Source: an uncultured Porphyromonadaceae bacterium (GTDB taxonomy: Bacteria > Bacteroidota > Bacteroidia > Bacteroidales > Muribaculaceae). Taken from it: a DNA stretch of 10,440 bases. The notes below the pieces were generated by a model that was not told the DNA's origin, ran no database searches, and saw nothing but the letters and a program-made list of their open reading frames with translations. The stretch lies in NCBI GenBank assembly GCA_947176355.1, contig CAMWQY010000073.1:1-10440 (forward strand), given 5' to 3'. Position 1 is the first letter of the stretch, and every line of letters starts with the position of its first letter. Positions 1-7,947 of the stretch are shown here, in pieces. The position numbers and the translations under genes are program-made.

Positions 1-176
1 TTGAAATGGAATACGAGCTTGATCCCTTGCGCCAGAAAATTGCAGATTCATGGCCGGATAGCCTTGATGATACTTGCGCACGCGAAGAATGGGGCTGGAA
101 ACCGGAATATGACCTTGATGCAATGACTCAGGATATGCTCAAGAATCTCCGCCTAAAGCTCCATCCTCATAAATAA
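1..176 (+). CDS. L-threonine 3-dehydrogenase, SDR type (3' end only)
   Basis: The reading frame is open from the left edge (first full codon at 3) to a TAA at 174-176, giving about 57 C-terminal residues. They contain ADSWPDSLDD followed by ARxEWGWKPEYDL and MTQDMLKNL, a pattern I recognise as the C-terminus of the short-chain (epimerase-like) NAD-dependent L-threonine 3-dehydrogenases of Bacteroidetes and some Proteobacteria, which differ from the zinc-dependent Tdh of E. coli. The enzyme oxidises L-threonine to 2-amino-3-ketobutyrate in the cytoplasm. Support comes from the kbl gene at 6650, whose product uses that compound. The Rossmann fold and the catalytic Tyr-x3-Lys lie outside the window, so the call rests on the tail and the context. 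The alternative is another NAD-dependent epimerase of the same superfamily. Confidence 0.8.
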   Translation, partial: EMEYELDPLRQKIADSWPDSLDDTCAREEWGWKPEYDLDAMTQDMLKNLRLKLHPHK

Positions 177-190
177 ATTATAAAATACTT

Positions 191-225
191 TTCTGCGTTC
201 TTTGCTCCTTTGCGCTCTCTGCGTG
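191..225. repeat. Short degenerate CTTTGC/TCTGCG intergenic repeat
   Basis: Downstream of the dehydrogenase the sequence repeats a 6-8 base theme, TCTGCG, CTTTGC, CTTTGCGC, TCTGCGTG. It is not open as a gene and is not a clear hairpin. From memory, similar strings are scattered between genes in Bacteroidales genomes. The rest of the 177-263 stretch is AT-rich and shows nothing else. Confidence 0.4.
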
Positions 226-263
226 AAATTGCAAAACGCGTAAAAATTTCTTATAAATTGGTC

Positions 264-302
264 AAAAACGCTGATTCAATGTTAGAATTCAGCGTTTTTT
301 TA
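264..302 (+). terminator. Intrinsic terminator after the threonine dehydrogenase gene
   Basis: AAAACGCTGA (265-274) pairs with TCAGCGTTTT in the right arm (289-298), and TTC/GAA bases extend the stem inward with a one-base asymmetry. A T-run follows directly. It should stop transcription from the dehydrogenase gene about 90 bases after its stop codon and isolate the efflux block. Confidence 0.8.
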
Positions 303-311
303 TTACCTTTG
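282..311 (+). promoter_or_regulatory. Bacteroidetes-type promoter for the efflux block
   Basis: TACCTTTG at 304-311 matches the Bacteroidetes sigma-ABfr -7 element TAnnTTTG in all fixed positions and is followed by the common CA. A TTA at 282-284, 19 bases upstream, stands in for the usual TTG -33 element. The element begins inside the T-tract of the preceding terminator, so termination and initiation are packed together. Transcription would start near 317-320, leaving a leader of about 75-80 bases before the channel gene. Confidence 0.6.
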
Positions 312-396
312 CATTTTCTTTTTTTAATTCAGGTATATATAGAGATTCAATTCTTAAAATCAATAAGTTAAACAACTATAACACAGACATCCAACA

Positions 397-1788
397 ATGA
401 CAATCCGAAAACAACGACTCGCGTTGCTTCTTGCCGTCATCCTTGCCGTAGGAATGCCTTCTTTCGCTGACGAGGTCGCTGGAATCCTTTTCCTCGGAGC
501 GATGGGCGTTAACCCCGACTCCATTCCGATTAGCCGCGAGGAATGTATTGACATTGCTCTCAGTCAGAGTCCTACTATCAGGATCGCAGATCTTGAAGTG
601 AAAAGAGTAAATTTCTCAAAAAAGGAGACTGTCGGTAATCTTCTGCCTACTATTGGTTTCTCTCTTTCATATCAGAGAAGTATCGAGTTGCAGACTATCC
701 GTATGAACATGGGTGGACAGAGCCAGAAACTTAAGATGGGTTCCGATAATACGTGGAACACCGGTTTCTCCCTATCTTTGCCCATTATCGCCCCTACTCT
801 TTGGAAGGCTATCTCTATTTCCGACACTCAGATTGCCCAAAATCTTGAAAGTGCGCGCTCCAGCAGGCTTGAATTGGTAAATCAGGTAAATAAAGCTTAT
901 TATGCTTTGATGTTGGCAATCGCTTCGAAAGATGTGATTAAGCAAAATTATGATATTGCCAAGTATACTGCTGAGGTGTATCGCAAGCAATTCGAACAGG
1001 GCACTGCTTCTGAATACGATGTGCTTCGTTCGGAAGTGCAGGTCAAAAATATTGAGCCATCTTTGCTTGATGCCGATATTTCTGTAAAGCAATGCCAGCT
1101 TTCTCTCAATGTCCTAATGGGTATAGATGATGCGCTAAATCTCTATCCTACTGTGACAATGGAGGATATGCAGAAGGATATGTATGGGTATCTTCTCGAG
1201 TCAAAGAGTCTTGCAGGTAACTCTTCACTTCGCTCTCTTGAGCTTCAACAGAAGATGGCAGCACAGAATGTCACGATGAAGAAGTTTGCTTGGATTCCTA
1301 CCCTTGGTGCAAGCTTCAACGTCAACTGGCTGTCGCTCAGTAATGGACCGATGTTTAAAGATGTGGAATTCTCTCCTTATTCATCATTAGGAGTAAGCCT
1401 ATCAGTGCCTATATTTTCAGGAGGCACCAAATGGTATCAGCTGAAGCAAGCACAGGTGCAGGCTAATGAGCTTGCGCTGCAGAAGGAAAATCTTGTCAAT
1501 AGCCTTAATATGCAGGTGGATCTTGCTCTCGACAACATCAATCGTCAGGCAAAACAGATTGATTCTTCAAAAGAGGGCGTGCGCCAGGCTAAGAAGGCTC
1601 ATGATATTATGTTGAAAAGTTTCCAGATCGGTGCAGCCTCTTATCTCCAGCTTCGCGACAGCGAGCTTGCTGATACGAGCGCGCAACTTTCTTATCTGCA
1701 GTCTATCTACAATTATTTAGTATCCACAAGCGAACTTGACCTCCTTCTTGGCAAGGACAGCGCTATTCAAGTCAATTCATCAAAATGA
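397..1788 (+). CDS. TolC-family outer-membrane efflux channel
   Basis: This 463-residue protein is the outer-membrane channel of a tripartite exporter. The N-terminus is a type I signal peptide: MTIRKQR, a hydrophobic core, and a likely cut after PSFA near residue 24. Two OEP-type halves follow, roughly residues 45-250 and 265-455. The repeated turn motif is visible in each half (FEQGTASEYDVLRSEVQV near 200; FQIGAASYLQLRDSELA near 410). There is no lipobox cysteine, so unlike OprM-type channels it is probably not lipidated. The length is normal for TolC-like proteins. Its stop overlaps the adaptor start (ATGA, 1785-1788), implying translational coupling. The start was chosen because it places the signal peptide correctly; there is no strong Shine-Dalgarno. 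Substrate cannot be read from the sequence. Confidence 0.93.
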   Translation: MTIRKQRLALLLAVILAVGMPSFADEVAGILFLGAMGVNPDSIPISREECIDIALSQSPTIRIADLEVKRVNFSKKETVGNLLPTIGFSLSYQRSIELQTIRMNMGGQSQKLKMGSDNTWNTGFSLSLPIIAPTLWKAISISDTQIAQNLESARSSRLELVNQVNKAYYALMLAIASKDVIKQNYDIAKYTAEVYRKQFEQGTASEYDVLRSEVQVKNIEPSLLDADISVKQCQLSLNVLMGIDDALNLYPTVTMEDMQKDMYGYLLESKSLAGNSSLRSLELQQKMAAQNVTMKKFAWIPTLGASFNVNWLSLSNGPMFKDVEFSPYSSLGVSLSVPIFSGGTKWYQLKQAQVQANELALQKENLVNSLNMQVDLALDNINRQAKQIDSSKEGVRQAKKAHDIMLKSFQIGAASYLQLRDSELADTSAQLSYLQSIYNYLVSTSELDLLLGKDSAIQVNSSK

Positions 1789-2843
1789 AAACTTATAAAT
1801 ACATTTCTTCGGCCCTTGTGCTTGCTCTTGCACTGGCCGCTTGCGGCAAAGATAAAGCCGACAAAGAGAGTGAAAAGGAAGAAGTCCCTGTCGTCAAGAC
1901 TTTGAAGGTCGGTGAGCAGGATGTAGATCAGCTCGCTGTCTATACAGCTTCTGTCGAACCGGAAATAATTAATAATATTTCTGCAATGATGGCCAATCGT
2001 ATCAAGGCTATTTATGTAGATGAAGGTGTTCGTGTAGGCAAAGGGCAGAAACTTGTGCTTCTCGATGATGTAAACACTACACAATACGAACTGGCTGTCG
2101 ACAATGCCAAGGCAGCCCTTCGTAATGCCCAGACCAACTACGACCGATCTGTAGAACTCCTGAAGATCGGCGGTGGCACTCAGCAACAGGTTGATCAGAT
2201 GGAGATGACTCTTATCAATGCCAAGAATTCTGTAGCTCAGGCTGAGCGTACACTTGCTAACGCTCGTGAGAATATGGTGCTTACTTCCCCTATCGATGGA
2301 GTGGTGACCAAACGCAATTATGATCCGGGTGATATGACCGGTGCTCTTCCGGTTTTGACCGTCGCTAAGATCAACCCGGTAAAAGTTGTGATCAATGTCA
2401 ACGAGTCTCAGCTTGCCAATATTAATAAGGGCATGCCCGTAGACTTGACTTTCAATACTTACGGTGATGAAGTTTTCAAAGGTACGGTTTCTCTCGTAAT
2501 GCCCACTGTGGATGCTGCAAGCCGTACGGTAGGTGTGGAGATTACTCTTCCTAATTCTGATGGACGAGTGCTTCCCGGAATGTTTGGACGAGCTACTGTC
2601 TCCCTTGGATCTGCTTCCCACGTTGTAGTGCCTGACAGGGCTGTTGTCAAGCAGCAGGGTAGTGGCGACCACTATGTATATGTGCTTCAGACGGATGGCA
2701 CGGTGTCATATAATAAGGTGGAGCTTGGCCAGCGTATCGGTACGTCTTACGAGCTGATTTCCGGTGTGCCGGCTAATTCGGAAGTTGTCGTGGAAGGTCA
2801 GAATGCCCTTGCCAATGGCAAAAAAGTGCAAGTAATAAAATAA
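1785..2843 (+). CDS. RND efflux periplasmic adaptor, lipoprotein (HlyD/AcrA type)
   Basis: The 352-residue protein is a membrane fusion protein linking the inner-membrane pump to the outer channel. The N-terminus is a lipoprotein signal with lipobox LAAC ending at Cys20, followed by a charged K/D/E linker, so it should be anchored by lipid in the periplasm. The lipoyl half-motifs (IKAIYVDEGVRVGKGQKL near 66-83; SPIDGVVTKRNYDPGD near 168-183) flank a helical hairpin rich in Ala, Asn and Gln (about residues 95-160) that should contact the channel. A beta-barrel with VNESQLANINKGMPV and a membrane-proximal domain ending in VVVEGQNALANGKKVQV complete the normal architecture. It overlaps the channel gene by four bases. 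Its TAA stop (2841-2843) is also the first three bases of a heptamer repeat array. Confidence 0.95.
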   Translation: MKTYKYISSALVLALALAACGKDKADKESEKEEVPVVKTLKVGEQDVDQLAVYTASVEPEIINNISAMMANRIKAIYVDEGVRVGKGQKLVLLDDVNTTQYELAVDNAKAALRNAQTNYDRSVELLKIGGGTQQQVDQMEMTLINAKNSVAQAERTLANARENMVLTSPIDGVVTKRNYDPGDMTGALPVLTVAKINPVKVVINVNESQLANINKGMPVDLTFNTYGDEVFKGTVSLVMPTVDAASRTVGVEITLPNSDGRVLPGMFGRATVSLGSASHVVVPDRAVVKQQGSGDHYVYVLQTDGTVSYNKVELGQRIGTSYELISGVPANSEVVVEGQNALANGKKVQVIK

Positions 2844-2990
2844 TTCATAATGCATAATTCATAATGCATAATTTTGCTGTCTTTCGCAAGTCCGCGGCAA
2901 GCTGCTTTTGATTTCAACTGACTGCTAAGTGTGTCTTGATTTAGCTTGAACGTAGCTTATTTTGCATTATGCATTATGAATTATGAATTA
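2841..2990. repeat. Inverted pair of TTATGAA/TTATGCA heptamer arrays between adaptor and pump genes
   Basis: The left array (2841-2874) is four heptamers in reverse orientation (TAATTCATAATGCATAATTC...). The right array (2961-2990) is about four in forward orientation (GCATTATGCATTATGAATTA...). ATTATGCATTATGAATTATG is shared exactly as an inverted repeat, so the transcript could fold a 20-bp AT-rich stem around an interior of about 85 bases (2875-2960) with no evident gene. The element fills nearly the whole 160-base gap inside the operon and includes the adaptor's stop codon. A TTG at 2936-2938 and TATTTTG at 2958-2964 resemble a promoter, but the second is one base short of TAnnTTTG. Confidence 0.85.
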
Positions 2991-3003
2991 AAAAGAAAAA
3001 ACT

Positions 3004-6000
3004 ATGAGTCTATATGGATCAGCGGTAAAGCGTCCGATTATGACCACTCTCTGCTTCGTGACAGTGGTGATTCTTGGTCTTTTCTCGCTCACGAAACTTC
3101 CTGTCGATCTCTTTCCGGATATCGATACCAACACCATAATGGTGATCACGATATATCCCGGTGCAAGTTCGGAGGATATCGAACAGAATGTGACTAAACC
3201 CCTTGAGAATGTGATGAACTCAGTGGAGCATTTGAAGCATATCACTTCCCAAAGCCGTGAAAATACTTCAGTGATTACCCTTGAGTTCGAATACGGATAT
3301 GATATCGACGACCTTACCAATGATGTCCGTGATAAATTGGATATGGTGGCGTCGTCGCTCCCTGACGATTGTCAGAATCCTATTATCTTCAAGTTCTCTA
3401 CCGACATGATTCCTATTTGTCTCCTTTCTGTGGAGGCTAAGGAGAGTATGGCGGGTCTTTACAAGATTCTTGACGATGGTGTGGCTAACCCGCTCGCCAG
3501 AATCGATGGTGTCGGAACGGTTTCTATTTCCGGTGCCCCAAAGCGTGAGATTCACGTATATTGCGATCCCAATAAGTTAGAGGCTTATCATCTTACTGTG
3601 GAGGGTATTGCCGGTATCATAACTGCTGAAAACCGAAACATCCCGGGTGGTGCATTTGATATCGGTAGCAATACTTTCTCTCTGCGTGTGCAAGGTGAAT
3701 TTGATGAGACTTCCGAACTCAAGAATGTGCCTGTAGGCACCTACAATGGCTCTATCATCTATCTTAAGGATGTGGCTCAGGTCGATGACTCGTTTGAGGA
3801 GCGTACTCAACACTCATATATCGGTGGAAAAGAGGGTGCTATTATTGTAATCCAGAAGCAGAGTGGCGCCAATTCTGTGCAGATATCTGAGCAGGTGATG
3901 AAGATGCTTCCCAAGCTTCAGAAAAATCTTCCTTCCGACATTAAGCTTGGTGTGATTGTGGATACTTCCGACAATATCCGCAATACGATTGCTTCTCTTG
4001 TTGAGACTGTGCTTTATGCACTTCTTTTTGTGATGATTGTGGTGTTCTTCTTCCTTGGGCGTTGGAGAGCTACGATGATTATTGTTATCACTATCCCTGT
4101 TTCGCTTATTGCTTCGTTTATCTATCTTTATGCTACGGGCAATACCCTCAATATCGTTTCTCTATCTGCCCTTTCGATTTCTATCGGTATGGTGGTTGAC
4201 GATGCGATTGTGGTTCTCGAGAATGTCACGACCCACATCGAACGTGGTTCCGATCCGAAGCAGGCTGCCGTGCATGGTACTAATGAGGTGGCTATCTCCG
4301 TAATAGCTTCTACTTTGACTCTTATTGCAGTGTTCTTCCCTCTGACTCTCGTCACTGGTATGACGGGTGTCCTTTTCCGTCAGCTCGGTTGGATGGTCTG
4401 CATCATGATGATAATTTCCACTACATGTGCACTCTCACTCACTCCAATGCTTTGCTCACAGTGGTTGCGTCGAGTCAACCATCATGGTAAGCTCTTCATT
4501 AAGCTTTATGGGCCGATTGAAAGAGCTCTTGACCGTTTCGACAGCTGGTATGCTGGAGTTCTTCGCAAAGTAGTAGCTCATCGTACAGTCACAGTTATCG
4601 TCTGTCTTGGAATATTCGCAGGCTCTATCTTCCTTATGAGGTTTGTGGGTACTGAGTTCTTCCCGACTCAAGACAATGGTCGTCTTGGTGTAAATTTGGA
4701 GCTTCCGATCGGTAGCCGTGTAGAAAGAGCGTATGATGCCACATATCGCCTTGATTCCCTATGGCGAGTTAAATATCCTGAAATAAAGGTCAGCTCTTTC
4801 ACTGTCGGTCCTGCTTCTTCTGACAATACTTTCGCATCTCTGAGCGAGAACGGTGCCCACATTGTCTCGATGAATATAAATCTTTATGATAAGGTCGACC
4901 GTAAGCGTGGCATTAAGGAGATTGCCGACGGAATGCGTCAGGATATCAAGGAGCAGTTTCCGGAATTTGTAAAGGCACAGGTTAATGTAGGTGGTGGTCG
5001 TGGTTCAGGCATGGGTGGACAGTCGGTAGTCGACTTCGAAATCTATGGATATGACTTTACTGCTACTGACTCTGTAGCTCGTATGCTGAAGCAGGCTCTT
5101 ATGGGAATAGAAGGCACAGCCGACGTTATGATTTCCCGTGGCGACTACCAGCCTGAATATCAGGTTGACTTCGATCGTGAGAAGTTGAGTCTCTATGGTC
5201 TCAATCTCGCCACTGTAGCTCAGATGCTCCGTAATCGTGTGAATGGTGCTACAGCCTCGCAGTTCCGTGAAGATGGTGAGGAATATGATATCAAGGTGAT
5301 GTTTGACAAGAAGCACCGTACCACTCTCGAAGACCTTGAGAATATTGTTGTCACCACTCCAACCGGAGGACAGGTGCGTATCAAGGAGCTTGGAAAGGTA
5401 GTGGAAAGATTCACTCCTCCTACTATCGAACGTAAAGACCGTGAACGCCTCGTGACCGTATCTACAGTTGTCGACGGCGTTCCTATGAGCCAGGTCGTGG
5501 AGCAAGCTGAAATCTTGATCGATCAGATGCATCTGCCTGCAGGTATCTCAATTCAGCTTGCCGGTAGCTATGAAGATCAGCAAGATTCTTTCTCCGATCT
5601 TCTTTTGCTTGGTATTCTCATCGTGATTCTCGTCTACATCGTTATGGCAGCTCAGTTTGAGAGCTTCACTTATCCGGGTATCATTATGACATCACTTCTT
5701 TTTGCATTCTCCGGAGTGTTCCTCATCCTTTGGCTGACCGGGCACACTCTCAATGTGATGTCTATGATCGGTGCGATTATGCTTATCGGTATTGTGGTGA
5801 AGAATGGTATCGTGCTTATCGACTATATTATCCTCAACCGTGAACGTGGTATGTCGATTCGCCGTGCGGTGATTGATGCAGGTCGTTCACGTCTCCGTCC
5901 CGTTATCATGACTACAGCCACTACCATCCTCGGTATGGTGCCGATGGCTGTTGGAAGCGGTCAGGGTGCCGAGATGTGGCAGCCGATGGGTACGGCTGTG

Positions 6001-6123
6001 ATCGGTGGTCTTACATTCTCCACCATCCTTACGCTGCTCTTCGTGCCGGTGCTCTACTGCTCATTCGCAGGCCGCGGTGTCCTCAACATCCGCAAAAACC
6101 TGAGGAAAATGCATAATGCATAA
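3004..6123 (+). CDS. RND multidrug-type efflux pump, inner-membrane subunit (HAE1/AcrB family)
   Basis: The 1039-residue proton-driven pump matches the usual RND length. TM1 lies at about residues 10-30, then a large periplasmic loop with the porter motif [16 protein letters not shown] and [20 protein letters not shown]2-TM6 from about 334 to 485, TM7 near 525-547, a second periplasmic loop, and TM8-TM12 from about 865 to 1020. The proton-relay pair is present in TM4 ([13 protein letters not shown], Asp399/Asp400), as is the TM10 lysine ([13 protein letters not shown], Lys933). These are HAE1 features; metal pumps of the CzcA/CusA type usually differ here, so drugs, bile salts or lipophilic compounds are likelier substrates (inference). 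It is preceded by the adaptor and channel genes. The last residues MHNA and the stop are encoded by a heptamer repeat array, so the normal C-terminus may have been altered. Confidence 0.96.
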   Translation: MSLYGSAVKRPIMTTLCFVTVVILGLFSLTKLPVDLFPDIDTNTIMVITIYPGASSEDIEQNVTKPLENVMNSVEHLKHITSQSRENTSVITLEFEYGYDIDDLTNDVRDKLDMVASSLPDDCQNPIIFKFSTDMIPICLLSVEAKESMAGLYKILDDGVANPLARIDGVGTVSISGAPKREIHVYCDPNKLEAYHLTVEGIAGIITAENRNIPGGAFDIGSNTFSLRVQGEFDETSELKNVPVGTYNGSIIYLKDVAQVDDSFEERTQHSYIGGKEGAIIVIQKQSGANSVQISEQVMKMLPKLQKNLPSDIKLGVIVDTSDNIRNTIASLVETVLYALLFVMIVVFFFLGRWRATMIIVITIPVSLIASFIYLYATGNTLNIVSLSALSISIGMVVDDAIVVLENVTTHIERGSDPKQAAVHGTNEVAISVIASTLTLIAVFFPLTLVTGMTGVLFRQLGWMVCIMMIISTTCALSLTPMLCSQWLRRVNHHGKLFIKLYGPIERALDRFDSWYAGVLRKVVAHRTVTVIVCLGIFAGSIFLMRFVGTEFFPTQDNGRLGVNLELPIGSRVERAYDATYRLDSLWRVKYPEIKVSSFTVGPASSDNTFASLSENGAHIVSMNINLYDKVDRKRGIKEIADGMRQDIKEQFPEFVKAQVNVGGGRGSGMGGQSVVDFEIYGYDFTATDSVARMLKQALMGIEGTADVMISRGDYQPEYQVDFDREKLSLYGLNLATVAQMLRNRVNGATASQFREDGEEYDIKVMFDKKHRTTLEDLENIVVTTPTGGQVRIKELGKVVERFTPPTIERKDRERLVTVSTVVDGVPMSQVVEQAEILIDQMHLPAGISIQLAGSYEDQQDSFSDLLLLGILIVILVYIVMAAQFESFTYPGIIMTSLLFAFSGVFLILWLTGHTLNVMSMIGAIMLIGIVVKNGIVLIDYIILNRERGMSIRRAVIDAGRSRLRPVIMTTATTILGMVPMAVGSGQGAEMWQPMGTAVIGGLTFSTILTLLFVPVLYCSFAGRGVLNIRKNLRKMHNA

Positions 6124-6250
6124 TTATTTGCCACTCGAAAGTAATTATAATTTATGAATCCGGTCTTTTGAGATAGATAATTTTAATTATGAATTATGCA
6201 TTATGAATTATGCATTGTAATTGTGCATTATGAATTATGCATTATTAATT
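6109..6250. repeat. Second inverted pair of heptamer arrays, between pump and PII-like genes
   Basis: A short reverse array (6109-6127, ATGCATAATGCATAATTAT) lies inside the 3' end of the pump gene and supplies its stop codon. A longer forward array (6185-6250) has about nine units alternating TTATGAA and TTATGCA, with decayed units TTGTAA, TTGTGCA and TTATTAA. The interior (6128-6184) is AT-rich with no recognisable gene or match to the interior of the first pair. The forward array ends eight bases before the start of the PII-like gene. Confidence 0.85.
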
Positions 6251-6258
6251 GACAGAAA

Positions 6259-6552
6259 ATGAAATCAATATTCATAGCATTCGACTTGGCTCATTATGAG
6301 AAAATAGTCGATATATTGACTCAGAGCAACTGTAGGGGATTCACATCTTTCGACAGTGTGAAAGGACGCGGAAGCAAGCATGGCGACCCTCATTATGGCA
6401 GCCACGCTTGGCCGGGATTGGCAAGCGCGATCATAACAATCGTGGAAGACCGCCAGGTCGATCCTTTGCTCGCCAAGCTGCATCAACTTGATGAAGACCG
6501 CCCGATGCTCGGTCTCAGAGCCTTCGTATGGGACATAGAAAAGACAATCTGA
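6259..6552 (+). CDS. Small PII-like protein linked to the RND operon
   Basis: This 97-residue soluble protein begins MKSIFIAFDLAHYEKIVDIL, the beta-alpha start typical of the ferredoxin-like PII fold. RGFTSFDSVKGRG then resembles the strand before the PII T-loop, a Gly/His-rich stretch (KHGDPHYGSHAWPG, about 40-54) sits where the T-loop would be, and a second beta-alpha-beta unit follows (ASAIITIVEDRQVDPLLAKL). It lacks a signal peptide and membrane segment, so it should act in the cytoplasm. Small PII-like proteins such as DUF3240 are known beside CusA/CzcA RND genes in Proteobacteria; I infer an analogous regulator or sensor here. It lies 135 bases after the pump and just before a terminator, so it is probably the last gene of the operon. 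Ligand and partner are unknown. Confidence 0.65.
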   Translation: MKSIFIAFDLAHYEKIVDILTQSNCRGFTSFDSVKGRGSKHGDPHYGSHAWPGLASAIITIVEDRQVDPLLAKLHQLDEDRPMLGLRAFVWDIEKTI

Positions 6553-6557
6553 CAAGG

Positions 6558-6593
6558 AAATGCTCCTCCAATCATACGGAGGAGCATTTTTAT
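6558..6593 (+). terminator. Intrinsic terminator of the efflux operon
   Basis: AAATGCTCCTCC (6558-6569) and GGAGGAGCATTT (6578-6589) form a perfect 12-bp stem with an 8-base loop, followed by T-rich sequence. It starts six bases after the stop of the PII-like gene and is the strongest terminator in the window. Confidence 0.92.
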
Positions 6594-6624
6594 TTGCATT
6601 TATTCTATTTTTTTTATAATTTTA
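6594..6624 (+). promoter_or_regulatory. Candidate promoter of kbl
   Basis: TTG at 6594-6596 and TAATTTTA at 6617-6624 are separated by 20 bases, the spacing expected of Bacteroidetes -33/-7 elements. The -7 box differs from TAnnTTTG only in its last base. The predicted start near 6630 would leave a leader of about 20 bases before the ATG at 6650. Confidence 0.45.
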
Positions 6625-6649
6625 CACCCGAACAAAAACCAACTAAACC

Positions 6650-7852
6650 ATGTACAAGAACTTCCAAAAGCATCTGACTGAAGAACTCGACTCCATCAAG
6701 GAAGCCGGTCTATACAAAAACGAAAGAATTATCGTGACTCCCCAGAGTGCAGATATCAAGGTAGAAGGCACCGAAAATGATGTCCTAAATTTCTGCGCCA
6801 ACAACTATCTTGGTCTCGCTGACAATACTCGTCTTATTGAGGCTGCCAAAAAAGCTATGGATAATCGTGGCTATGGCATGAGCTCAGTGCGCTTCATCTG
6901 TGGCACTCAAGACTTACATAAGGAACTCGAGAAGGCTATTTCCGATTATTTCAAGACCGAAGATACTATTCTCTATGCTGCTTGCTTCGACGCAAACGGT
7001 GGTCTCTTCGAACCTCTCTTCACTGAGGAAGACGCTATAATCTCCGACTCTCTCAACCATGCATCCATCATTGACGGCGTTCGCCTTTGCAAGGCTAAGC
7101 GTTTCCGTTACGCCAACGCAGATATGGCTGACTTGGAGCGTTGCCTGAAGGAAGCAGACGAGCAGGGATGCCGATACAAGATAATAGCTACCGACGGTGT
7201 CTTCTCTATGGACGGCAATGTCGCTCCTATGGATAAGATATGTGAACTTGCAGAGAAATACAATGCTCTTGTGATGGTGGATGAATCTCACTCTGCAGGT
7301 GTTGTCGGCCCGACTGGTCATGGCGTGGCTGAGCAATTTGATTGCTACGGCAAGATTGACATTTTCACCGGCACACTGGGCAAGGCATTTGGTGGTGCGA
7401 TGGGTGGCTTCACAACCGGTCCGAAAGAAGTTATTGATATGCTCCGTCAGCGCAGCCGTCCTTATCTGTTCTCAAATTCCGTTGCTCCATCAATCGTAGG
7501 AGCAAGCCTGGAGATGTTCAAGATGCTCAAAGAGTCAAACGAACTCAATGCAAAACTGAAAGAAAACGTCAACTATTTCCGCGACAAGATGCTTGAGGCT
7601 GGTTTCGACATCAAGCCTACTCAATCAGCTATATGCGCCGTGATGCTATATGACGCTAAACTCTCTCAAGAGTTTGCTGCAGAGATGCAGAAGGAGGGTA
7701 TTTTCGTGACAGGTTTCTACTATCCTGTAGTGCCTAAAGGCCAGGCTCGTATCCGTGTCCAGCTTTCTGCCGCCCACGAGAAGGAGCACCTCGATCGCGC
7801 CATCGCCGCCTTTATCAAAGTCGGCAAGAAACTCGGCGTACTCAACAAATAA
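6650..7852 (+). CDS. kbl: Glycine C-acetyltransferase (2-amino-3-ketobutyrate CoA ligase)
   Basis: The 400-residue cytosolic enzyme uses pyridoxal phosphate to split 2-amino-3-ketobutyrate with CoA into glycine and acetyl-CoA, the second step of threonine breakdown. It is an alpha-oxoamine synthase close in length to E. coli Kbl. Key features are FCANNYLGLAD near 48-58, MSSVRFICGTQDLH (77-90), SLNHAS with His137 that stacks on the cofactor, VDESHSAG with Asp211 and His214, and TGTLGKAFGG with the Schiff-base Lys245. RFICGT together with the threonine dehydrogenase upstream favours Kbl over the related BioF, HemA or serine palmitoyltransferase. It has its own candidate promoter and terminator. 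The partner dehydrogenase gene ends about 6.5 kb upstream, with the efflux block between them. Confidence 0.95.
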   Translation: MYKNFQKHLTEELDSIKEAGLYKNERIIVTPQSADIKVEGTENDVLNFCANNYLGLADNTRLIEAAKKAMDNRGYGMSSVRFICGTQDLHKELEKAISDYFKTEDTILYAACFDANGGLFEPLFTEEDAIISDSLNHASIIDGVRLCKAKRFRYANADMADLERCLKEADEQGCRYKIIATDGVFSMDGNVAPMDKICELAEKYNALVMVDESHSAGVVGPTGHGVAEQFDCYGKIDIFTGTLGKAFGGAMGGFTTGPKEVIDMLRQRSRPYLFSNSVAPSIVGASLEMFKMLKESNELNAKLKENVNYFRDKMLEAGFDIKPTQSAICAVMLYDAKLSQEFAAEMQKEGIFVTGFYYPVVPKGQARIRVQLSAAHEKEHLDRAIAAFIKVGKKLGVLNK

Positions 7853-7875
7853 GGGATTTTCAACGTTTATGTAGT

Positions 7876-7928
7876 AAAGACCTTAATGACATTAAGGACC
7901 TTAAGGTCTTTAATGTCATTATTTTTAT
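7876..7928 (+). terminator. Terminator-like hairpin between kbl and the TlpA-like gene, with an alternative fold
   Basis: AATGACATTAAGGACC (7885-7900) pairs with GGTCTTTAATGTCATT (7905-7920) across a TTAA loop, 15 of 16 pairs, followed by ATTTTTATT, a plausible terminator. A second perfect 11-bp stem, AAAGACCTTAA (7876-7886) with TTAAGGTCTTT (7901-7911), overlaps it, so the two folds exclude each other. The second stem lacks an adjacent T-run. Confidence 0.75.
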
Positions 7929-7947
7929 TAATAATTTCAAAATAAAC

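Noticed and set aside
1767..2672. 301-residue minus-strand frame opposite the adaptor gene
   Set aside because: It is antisense to a well-identified adaptor, is Ser/His/Arg-rich with no domain, and looks like a shadow created by codon bias.
2946..3197. 83-residue plus-strand frame beginning before the pump gene (MNVAYF...)
   Set aside because: Most of it overlaps the pump's 5' end in another frame; its first part is repeat-encoded (MNYEL) and the rest has no recognisable protein pattern.
5005..5532. 175-residue minus-strand frame inside the pump gene
   Set aside because: It is antisense to conserved RND periplasmic-domain coding sequence and has no family features.
3004..6123. Heavy-metal efflux pump (CzcA/CusA type), suggested by the nearby PII-like gene
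   Set aside because: The TM4 sequence [13 protein letters not shown] and the TM10 lysine context fit HAE1 multidrug-type pumps better, and the adaptor lacks metal-binding His/Met-rich extensions.
6265..6555. 96-residue minus-strand frame opposite the PII-like gene
   Set aside because: The plus-strand frame has PII-like pattern, correct operon position and a terminator just after its stop; the minus-strand frame would run away from the operon and has no pattern.
6914..7336. 140-residue minus-strand frame inside kbl
   Set aside because: It is antisense to catalytic-core codons of kbl, with no recognisable product.
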